A DNA stretch of 18,089 nucleotides from JAZGER01 sp036480335 (GTDB lineage: Bacteria; Pseudomonadota; Gammaproteobacteria; DSM-19610), in contig JAZGGH010000128.1 in assembly GCA_036480335.1 (NCBI GenBank), positions 1-18,089 on the forward strand. The letters run 5' to 3'. The notes beneath the pieces were generated by a model. That model did not search any database and was not told where the DNA came from. It saw nothing but the letters and a program-made list of their open reading frames with translations. The position numbers were made by a program, and so were the translations under genes. Below are positions 12,650 to 18,089 of the stretch, one piece after another. Position 1 is the stretch's first letter, and every line of letters begins with the position of its first letter.

Positions 12650-13864
12650 ATGTCCAGCATTAAAAAGGTGGTACTTGCCTACTCAGGCGGTCTTGATACA
12701 TCCATTATTCTGAAATGGCTTGAAGATACTTATGCTTGCGAGGTGGTGACTTTCACGGCTGATATTGGTCAGGGTGAAGAAGTTGAGCCAGCGCGTGAAA
12801 AAGCCATGCAAATGGGGGTTAAGGAAATCTACATTGAGGATCTGCGAGAAGAGTATGCGCGTAATTATATTTTTCCGATGTTCCGTTCGAATGCTGTCTA
12901 TGAAGGTGAATATCTGCTCGGTACTTCCATCGCCAGACCCTTGATTGCCAAGCGTCTGGTCGAAATTGCCAATGAGACGGGTGCCGATGCTGTCTCGCAT
13001 GGTGCGACCGGCAAGGGCAATGATCAGGTGCGTTTTGAGTTGGGTGCTTATGCTTTGAAGCCGGATGTACAGATTATTGCACCCTGGCGTGAATGGGATC
13101 TGACATCCCGTGAAACCCTGATGGCTTATGCTGAAAAACACAACATTCCGGTTGATTTCAAACAGGGCAAGAAATCTCCCTATTCAATGGATGCCAATTC
13201 ACTGCATATTTCCTATGAAGGTGGCATTCTCGAAGATCCCTGGGCAGAGCCGGAAGAGGATATGTGGCGCTGGTCTGTCTCCCCTGAAGCCGCGCCGGAT
13301 ACACCAACGTATATTGAGCTGACCTATGCCAGAGGCGATATTGTCGAGATTGATGGAGACAAGGTCACGCCGGGTGAAGTCATGGAAAAACTCAATAAGC
13401 TGGGTGGTGATAATGGCATTGGGCGTTCGGACATTGTTGAAAATCGCTATGTGGGTATGAAGTCTCGCGGTTGTTATGAAACCCCTGCAGGCACCATTAT
13501 GCTTAAAGCGCATCGTGCCATCGAGTCATTGACTATGGATCGGGAAGTTGCGCATCTTAAGGATGACTTGATGCCGCGATATGCGACGCTGATTTACAAC
13601 GGTTACTGGTGGAGCCCTGAACGCCGCATGATGCAGAGCATGATCGATGCTTCGCAGATCAATGTGAATGGCAAAGTCAGAGTGAAGTTGTATAAAGGCA
13701 ATGTCGTGATCGTGGGTCGTGAGTCTGTTGAGAATTCATTGTTCGATGAAAAAATTGCGACCTTTGAAGAAGATGATGGTGCCTATGACCAGAAAGATGC
13801 AGAAGGCTTTATCAAACTCAATGCCTTGCGTCTGCGTATTGCTGCCATCCGGGCAGGGCGCTAA
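12650..13864 (+). CDS. argG: Argininosuccinate synthase
   Basis: From ATG 12650 the protein has 404 residues, a typical length for the type I enzyme. The frame extends to a TTG at 12644, but MSSIKKVVLAYSGGLDTS is the normal family start. The N-type ATP pyrophosphatase P-loop, AYSGGLDTS, is at residues 10-18. Other family signatures include SIARPLIAKRLVEIA, HGATGKGNDQVRFE and KSRGCYETPAGTIM. It joins citrulline and aspartate with ATP to form argininosuccinate in the arginine pathway (cytoplasm). A tentative AACAGGG element lies 6-12 bases upstream of the ATG. It shares one base with gloA (TAATG), an unusual partner. Neither argH nor other arg genes are adjacent. Confidence 0.97.
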   Translation: MSSIKKVVLAYSGGLDTSIILKWLEDTYACEVVTFTADIGQGEEVEPAREKAMQMGVKEIYIEDLREEYARNYIFPMFRSNAVYEGEYLLGTSIARPLIAKRLVEIANETGADAVSHGATGKGNDQVRFELGAYALKPDVQIIAPWREWDLTSRETLMAYAEKHNIPVDFKQGKKSPYSMDANSLHISYEGGILEDPWAEPEEDMWRWSVSPEAAPDTPTYIELTYARGDIVEIDGDKVTPGEVMEKLNKLGGDNGIGRSDIVENRYVGMKSRGCYETPAGTIMLKAHRAIESLTMDREVAHLKDDLMPRYATLIYNGYWWSPERRMMQSMIDASQINVNGKVRVKLYKGNVVIVGRESVENSLFDEKIATFEEDDGAYDQKDAEGFIKLNALRLRIAAIRAGR

Positions 13865-14250
13865 TGCGATTATTACATACCATGTTGCGAGTCGGTGATC
13901 TGCAAAAGTCAATCGATTTTTATACCGATGTGCTGGGTATGAAACTGCTGCGGCAGAAGGATTACCCAGAAGGTAAGTTTACCCTGGCTTTTGTGGGTTA
14001 CGGTGACGAGTCGGCAAACAGCGTTATCGAACTTACGCATAACTGGGAATCGGACAGTTATGCCATGGGCAGCGGTTTTGGGCATATTGCGCTGGAAGTG
14101 GCCGATGTCTATCAGGCTACCGAGGCTATTCGCAAGCAGGGCGGGAAAATATTGCGCGATGCGGGGCCAATGAATGCCGGTACTACGATTATCGCCTTTG
14201 TTGAAGATCCGGACGGTTATCAGATTGAGTTGCTAGGTGAAAAGACCTGA
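13864..14250 (+). CDS. gloA: Lactoylglutathione lyase (glyoxalase I)
   Basis: The 128-residue protein has the exact metal ligand positions of E. coli GlxI: His5, Glu56, His74 and Glu122. It has the short bacterial length, without the loops of zinc-type enzymes, so a Ni2+-dependent form is expected. It isomerises the methylglyoxal-glutathione hemithioacetal to S-lactoylglutathione in the cytoplasm. The ATG overlaps the argG stop (TAATG), so translation is probably coupled by stop-restart. Its TGA stop (14248-14250) directly abuts the murA stop on the other strand, leaving no space for a terminator between them. Confidence 0.96.
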   Translation: MRLLHTMLRVGDLQKSIDFYTDVLGMKLLRQKDYPEGKFTLAFVGYGDESANSVIELTHNWESDSYAMGSGFGHIALEVADVYQATEAIRKQGGKILRDAGPMNAGTTIIAFVEDPDGYQIELLGEKT

Positions 14251-15510
14251 TTAACTGCTGATGCGGCGAATATTTGCACCTAGTCTGGCAAGCTTTTCTT
14301 CAATACGTTCATAACCCCGATCAAGATGATAAATTCTGTCGATCAGGGTTTCCCCGTTGGCTGCCAGAGCCGCAATGACCAGGCAGGCCGAGGCGCGCAG
14401 ATCGGTTGCCATAACCGGTGCGCCGCGCAGTTCTTCGACACCGCGGATGATGGCGGTATTGCCCTGTAATTCGATATCCCCGCCCATGCGTTGTAATTCC
14501 TGTACGTGCATGAAACGGTTTTCAAAAATGGTTTCTCTCACAGTAGCTGTGCCGTTGGCCAGGCAATTCAGGGCGACAAACTGAGCCTGCATATCGGTCG
14601 GGAATGCGGGGTGAGGAGAGGTTGTAATATTGACTGCCTGGGGGCGATTGCCTGCCATGTCCAGTTCTATCCAGTCTGCATCACTGGTGATTTTTGCACC
14701 TGCTTCACGCAGTTTTTCAATCACGGCATCAAGCAGGCTGGCAGCGGTGAACGTGGTGCGAATTTTGCCGCCGGTGGCGGCAGCGGCAACCAGAAAGGTA
14801 CCTGTTTCTATTCGATCAGGGATAATACGATGGCTTGCGGCATGTAATTTATCTACACCTTCAATCGTTATGGTGTCTGTTCCTGCATTTTGGATACGCG
14901 CACCCATGGCATTCAGGCAATCGGCCAGATCAACCACTTCAGGTTCACGCGCGGCATTTTCAAGCACGGTTGTGCCTTTGGCCAGTGTTGCCGCCATCAT
15001 TAAATTTTCTGTGCCGGTTACGGAAACAATGTCGAGAAAAATATGTGCGCCCTGCAGGCGACTGGCTTTTGCCTTAATGTAGCCATCGGTAATGGTGATC
15101 TCGGCGCCCATGGCGCGTAATCCCTGAATATGCAGGTTAACAGGGCGTGAACCAATAGCGCAGCCGCCAGGCAGGGAGACTTCGGCCTCACCAAAACGTG
15201 CCAGTAACGGCCCCAGTACCAGAATGGAAGCACGCATGGTTTTCACCAGATCATAGGGCGCGCAAACGGAATGGATCTGGCTATTATCAGCCACCAGTTC
15301 CATGTCGTCATTCAATTCTATGGCCGTACCAAGCTGTCCCAGCAGTTGCAATGTTGTGGTGATGTCGCGCAGATGCGGCAGGTTTTGCAGGGTGATGGGT
15401 TCTGCTGATAGCAGGGTGGCCGCAAGTATCGGCAGGGCGGCATTTTTTGCACCGGAGATGGCGACTTCACCGGTGAGCGGACCGCTCCCGGTAATGCTGA
15501 GTTTATCCAT
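14251..15510 (-). CDS. murA: UDP-N-acetylglucosamine 1-carboxyvinyltransferase
   Basis: The 419-residue protein matches MurA over its full length. SGAKNAALP (19-27) contains the conserved Lys22. LPGGCAIGSRPVNLHIQGL holds the catalytic Cys117 (Cys115 in E. coli), which is the residue bound by fosfomycin, so sensitivity is expected. The later FPTDMQAQFVALN and ENRFMHVQEL segments and the AT-DLRASACLVIA end are also present. It transfers enolpyruvate to UDP-GlcNAc, the first committed step of peptidoglycan synthesis. The ATG lies 5 bases after the stop of the alpha-oxoamine synthase gene and lacks a clear ribosome site, so translation is probably coupled. In many gammaproteobacteria murA follows a bolA-type gene, so its place here is unusual. 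Confidence 0.97.
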   Translation of the reverse strand: MDKLSITGSGPLTGEVAISGAKNAALPILAATLLSAEPITLQNLPHLRDITTTLQLLGQLGTAIELNDDMELVADNSQIHSVCAPYDLVKTMRASILVLGPLLARFGEAEVSLPGGCAIGSRPVNLHIQGLRAMGAEITITDGYIKAKASRLQGAHIFLDIVSVTGTENLMMAATLAKGTTVLENAAREPEVVDLADCLNAMGARIQNAGTDTITIEGVDKLHAASHRIIPDRIETGTFLVAAAATGGKIRTTFTAASLLDAVIEKLREAGAKITSDADWIELDMAGNRPQAVNITTSPHPAFPTDMQAQFVALNCLANGTATVRETIFENRFMHVQELQRMGGDIELQGNTAIIRGVEELRGAPVMATDLRASACLVIAALAANGETLIDRIYHLDRGYERIEEKLARLGANIRRISS

Positions 15511-15515
15511 AGTGG

Positions 15516-16712
15516 TTAATCGCTTTCGCTGTCGGCGTAGAGGGGCAGGTCTGCAAAAGCCTGGATGATAAGTCCGATTTGTTCAGTGCTGTGTGCGGCA
15601 CTCACGCTGCAACGTAGCAGGCTGTCATCGGTGGGCGAGGCTGGAGGTATCACCAAATTCACATAGATACCATTTTCCAGTAGCTGTTGCCAGGCAGCAA
15701 TGGCCTGTTCACGGTCATTGATGGTTACTGCGACAACCGGGCTGACCTGTGGGCTAAGCTGCAGACCCAGGGCTTGCAGCCCATCGTAAAGTTGTTGTGC
15801 ATTGTCCCAAAGTTTGCTGCGTAATTCCGGGCGTTGTTGCAACAGTTGCAGACAGACGCGTGTTGCTGCAATCGTGGCGGGTGATGGAGATGCGGTAAAA
15901 ATATAGGCGCGAATAGCGAAACGAATGGCTTCGAGCTGTGGATGATTGCTGACACAATAGCCGCCAATCGAACCCAGACTTTTGCTGAAGGTGCCGACGA
16001 TAAAATCGACATCTTCTTCAACACCGGCCTGTTCGGCAACACCGCGACCGTGTTCTCCCAGCATACCCATTGAGTGAGCTTCATCAACCAGTAACAGTCC
16101 GCCATATTCCCGTTTGACGGCGGCGATATCGGCAAGTGGCGCCTGATCACCGAGCATACTGTAGATGCCTTCTACAATGATTAAGGTGTTGCTGGTTTTA
16201 TCTTTCAGGCGTCGTAGCCGTTTTTCAAGATCGGCAGCATCGTTATGGCGAAAGCGGATGACATCTGCACCGCCCAGGCGGACGCCATCGTATAAGCTGG
16301 CATGACTGTCTGCATCCAGTAAAATGGTATCGCCCGGTCCGGCCAGAGTCGCTCCCATGCCCATGGTGGCGGTGTAACCGGTTGAAAAGACAATCGCGTG
16401 CTGTCGTGCAAAGAATTCGGCCAGCTCTTTTTCCAGTAGCAGATGCTCAGCAAAGGTGCCATTGGCCATACGTGAGCCGGTGGTGCCGGTGCCTTGTTCA
16501 TCAAGGGCTTTTTTGGCGGCATCCAGGCATTCGGGCTCGAAGGTCAGGCCAAGATAGTTGTTAGTGCCTGCCAGAATAACGCGATGGCCTTCGACAATGG
16601 CCTCGGTGGGCGACAGGATTTTTTCGGTGACAGCGCCAAATGGCCTAACACCTCGTTCTGAGAGTTGCTGGCGAATATCGATAATGGGTTGGAATTTATC
16701 AAACAGACTCAT
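15516..16712 (-). CDS. spt: Serine palmitoyltransferase-like alpha-oxoamine synthase (PLP-dependent)
   Basis: The start chosen is ATG 16712 (398 residues). A frame extension to TTG 16736 lies inside the ACP gene. The fold-type I signature residues are present: DADSHAS (133-139, His137 stacks on the PLP ring), VDEAHS (209-214, Asp210 and His213) and GTFSKSLG (240-247, Lys244 forms the Schiff base). GTNNYLGLTF, GTGTTGSRMANG and RAYIFTASPSP resemble bacterial serine palmitoyltransferases (Sphingomonas, Caulobacter type) more than BioF or Kbl, judged from memory. The enzyme would condense serine with an acyl thioester to 3-ketosphinganine. The preceding ACP gene, 4 bases away, suggests acyl-ACP as donor. 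No ceramide synthase or ketoreductase is in view, so another amino acid or product is possible. Confidence 0.82.
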   Translation of the reverse strand: MSLFDKFQPIIDIRQQLSERGVRPFGAVTEKILSPTEAIVEGHRVILAGTNNYLGLTFEPECLDAAKKALDEQGTGTTGSRMANGTFAEHLLLEKELAEFFARQHAIVFSTGYTATMGMGATLAGPGDTILLDADSHASLYDGVRLGGADVIRFRHNDAADLEKRLRRLKDKTSNTLIIVEGIYSMLGDQAPLADIAAVKREYGGLLLVDEAHSMGMLGEHGRGVAEQAGVEEDVDFIVGTFSKSLGSIGGYCVSNHPQLEAIRFAIRAYIFTASPSPATIAATRVCLQLLQQRPELRSKLWDNAQQLYDGLQALGLQLSPQVSPVVAVTINDREQAIAAWQQLLENGIYVNLVIPPASPTDDSLLRCSVSAAHSTEQIGLIIQAFADLPLYADSESD

Positions 16713-16716
16713 GGTA

Positions 16717-16959
16717 TTAGCTTGTAATTTTTTCAAGTTGCAGGGCCAGATCGCGAATGGTGCGAATATCGGGCAGAATGTTCAGCGGTATAGATATATC
16801 GAAGTGATCTTCAATCTGTTCGATCAGCTCCATGACCTGCAGTGAAGTCAGGCCAAGTTCAGCGACCAGTTCACTGTCTTCATTCAACAGGATTCCGTTG
16901 CGCGCAAACGGCTGCAGAACTTCGAATATCTGCTGCAGAAAGGCATTGTAGTCTGGCAT
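16717..16959 (-). CDS. Specialised acyl carrier protein
   Basis: The start chosen is ATG 16959 (80 residues). The frame extends to TTG 16977, but TGAGA before the inner ATG and the usual ACP length favour the shorter form. LGLTSLQVMELIEQIEDHF (35-53) is the 4'-phosphopantetheine region with Ser39. The residue before Ser is Thr rather than the common Asp, which sets it apart from the fatty-acid-synthesis ACP. The sequence is acidic and helical throughout. It is the first gene of the acp-spt-murA operon and probably delivers the acyl chain to the oxoamine synthase, as proposed for bacterial sphingolipid clusters. An operator-like palindrome lies 16 bases upstream. Confidence 0.87.
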   Translation of the reverse strand: MPDYNAFLQQIFEVLQPFARNGILLNEDSELVAELGLTSLQVMELIEQIEDHFDISIPLNILPDIRTIRDLALQLEKITS

Positions 16960-16975
16960 GGTATGTCTCAGTGTC

Positions 16976-16994
16976 AATGACCCGACGGGTCGTT
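16976..16994. promoter_or_regulatory. Operator-like palindrome upstream of acp-spt-murA
   Basis: The sequence aatgacccgacgggtcgtt has 9-base arms around a single central base, with one T-G mismatch. The core gacccg-a-cgggtc is perfect. It lies 16 bases before the ACP start, between the divergent ACP and ELM1 genes. On the minus strand a TACAAT (17013-17018) could be the -10, placing the palindrome just downstream of the transcription start, a position typical for repressor binding. Confidence 0.45.
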
Positions 16995-17065
16995 AAAAAA
17001 ATACTAACGGGGATTGTACTTGCTGATAGACTTCACCGCTACGGTTATAGCTCTGGCCAGTAAAC

Positions 17066-17070
17066 AGGAG
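17066..17070 (+). promoter_or_regulatory. Ribosome-binding site that supports a TTG start for the ELM1 gene
   Basis: AGGAG ends 7 bases before TTG 17078, ideal spacing. The in-frame ATG at 17096 has no such element (aagcgccgccg before it). A further ATG at 17071 is out of frame and too close to the AGGAG. Confidence 0.6.
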
Positions 17071-17077
17071 ATGCTAC

Positions 17078-18089
17078 TTGAAACAAGCGCCGCCGATGGA
17101 AAAAACACCCGAGGTCTGGGTGGTGACGGCATATCGTGCGGGTGAAAGAGCCCAGGTGCTGGCTCTGGCCGAGGCACTGGGCTGGCCATTCAAGGTGAAG
17201 GAAGTGTTACACAAACCTTGTGCCTGGCGGACGAATCTGTTGCGAGGCTCGGATCTGTCGGGGACTGATCTGTCAGCTTCAGATGCGCTGGAAGCACCCT
17301 GGCCAGACCTGTTGATTTCAGCAGGCATGCGCAATGAGCCAGTCTGTCGCTGGATACGGGAACAATCCGCTGGCCGCTGTAAAATTGTCCATATTGGTCG
17401 CCCGTGGGCAAAACTTGAAAATTTTGATCTGGTTGTTACAACACCACAGTACCGGCTTCCCAGGCGCGACAATGTGCTGCAAAATACAACCACGCTGCAC
17501 CGCGTGACGCAGGCGCGTTTGCAGCAGGCGGCGGCTGATTACAAAGCCCTTTTCGAAGCACTGCCCGGACCCTGTATTGCTGTGATTATAGGCGGCAACA
17601 GTGGACCGTTTACCTTGGGTAAGCATGCAGCCAGGCGGCTCGCAGAACACTGTAATGCATTGGCTGAATCCCGTCAGGCAAGCTTGCTGATTACTACCAG
17701 CTCACGTACATCAGCGGCGGCAGTGAAGGCGCTGCAGACTGCAATAAAGGTGCCTGCCTATACCTATTTCTGGGAAAAAGGCAAAAAGGACAATCCCTAT
17801 TATGCATTTCTTGCAATGGCCGATGAATTAGTGGTGACTGCAGATAGTATTTCTATGTTGACTGAAGCCTGTGCGACCGGCAAGCCAGTGCATATGTTTG
17901 ATCCAGGTGTGGGTAAACAGGCCATGCGGCGGCATCCGCTGGCAACAGGTAGAAATGATTTTCACCTGTCTGGACTATCATATCGGCTGATGATGGCACT
18001 GGGGCCACAGCGTCTCAGTCGGGATATTCGGCTGGTGCATGATAGTTTGCTTGCTGAAGGACGTGCTGTCTGGTTAGGCGATAACTTTG
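17078..18089 (+). CDS. ELM1-family (mitochondrial fission ELM1-like) protein, 3' truncated by window end
   Basis: The frame is open to the last base, so at least 337 residues are present and the C-terminus is missing. The start is probably TTG 17078 because of the AGGAG site. ATG 17096 is the alternative, 6 residues later. After a short lead it shows VWVVTAYRAGERAQ, then PDLLISAGMRNEP, IVHIGRPWA, AVIIGGNSGPF, LLITTSSRTS, and the long conserved segment YFWEKGKKDNPYYAFLAMADELVVTADSISMLTEACATGKPV. These are the marks of the ELM1-like family, which has a GT-B-like fold. In plants ELM1 recruits a dynamin to mitochondria. The bacterial role is not established; a link to envelope glycoconjugates is my guess from context. 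Divergent from acp-spt-murA. Confidence 0.85.
   Translation, partial: MKQAPPMEKTPEVWVVTAYRAGERAQVLALAEALGWPFKVKEVLHKPCAWRTNLLRGSDLSGTDLSASDALEAPWPDLLISAGMRNEPVCRWIREQSAGRCKIVHIGRPWAKLENFDLVVTTPQYRLPRRDNVLQNTTTLHRVTQARLQQAAADYKALFEALPGPCIAVIIGGNSGPFTLGKHAARRLAEHCNALAESRQASLLITTSSRTSAAAVKALQTAIKVPAYTYFWEKGKKDNPYYAFLAMADELVVTADSISMLTEACATGKPVHMFDPGVGKQAMRRHPLATGRNDFHLSGLSYRLMMALGPQRLSRDIRLVHDSLLAEGRAVWLGDNF

Noticed and set aside
1..18089. CRISPR array, tRNA or prophage signals
   Set aside because: No spaced direct repeats, no cloverleaf-like sequences with a T-arm and no phage or transposase genes were seen on either strand.

Overview
The window reads as a chromosomal segment of a free-living gammaproteobacterium. 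This rests on the gene order (4.5S RNA - dnaX - ybaB - recR; rsgA divergent from orn), the Ni-type glyoxalase I residues, a Tat-exported MepK homologue and an Orn of 182 aa. C-type cytochromes, a di-heme peroxidase and a PEP-CTERM-like envelope protein suggest a respiring environmental bacterium with an elaborate periplasm. I cannot name the genus.

Layout. 1-191 is the lysine-rich end of an unidentified gene, closed by a terminator. 263-1701 carries a MauG/CcpA-type di-heme protein followed by a small Cys/Phe-patterned protein. Convergent to it lies a secreted Lcl/DUF1566 protein with a VPVPA-type C-terminal sorting tail (1769-2551). Next come a Tat-secreted MepK-like murein hydrolase (2750-3331), the SRP RNA gene (about 3407-3518), dnaX (3552-5144), ybaB (5172-5495) and recR (5656-6246). 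A 141-bp palindromic MITE-like element sits exactly between ybaB and recR, and its right end supplies the recR ribosome-binding site. An orphan hypothetical gene follows (6364-6750). A minus-strand operon then encodes an M48/Ste24-type protease, a small cytochrome c, pterin-4a-carbinolamine dehydratase and RsgA (9708 down to 6899). It is divergent from orn (9803-10351), which converges on a periplasmic cyclophilin (10960-10364).

A non-coding stretch of nested inverted repeats and a strong terminator (10961-11236) separates the cyclophilin from an MscS-type channel (minus). argG and gloA (plus, overlapping by one base) meet murA (minus) with no gap. murA is the last gene of a tight acp - serine-palmitoyltransferase-like - murA operon. 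Divergent from it is an ELM1-family gene (plus) that is cut by the window end.

The most interesting points are: (1) the MITE whose 16-bp terminal inverted repeats would fold the recR Shine-Dalgarno into a stem one base before the start codon; (2) a candidate -1 frameshift signal in dnaX, an A6 run in lysine codons with a hairpin 7 nt downstream, which would yield a gamma-like short form; (3) the acp-spt-murA operon, which suggests acyl-ACP-dependent sphingoid base synthesis wired to cell-wall synthesis, with an ELM1 homologue across a shared promoter region; and (4) the nested repeat downstream of mscS. Most of the rest is ordinary housekeeping sequence. No CRISPR array, tRNA, rRNA, prophage or transposase gene is visible.
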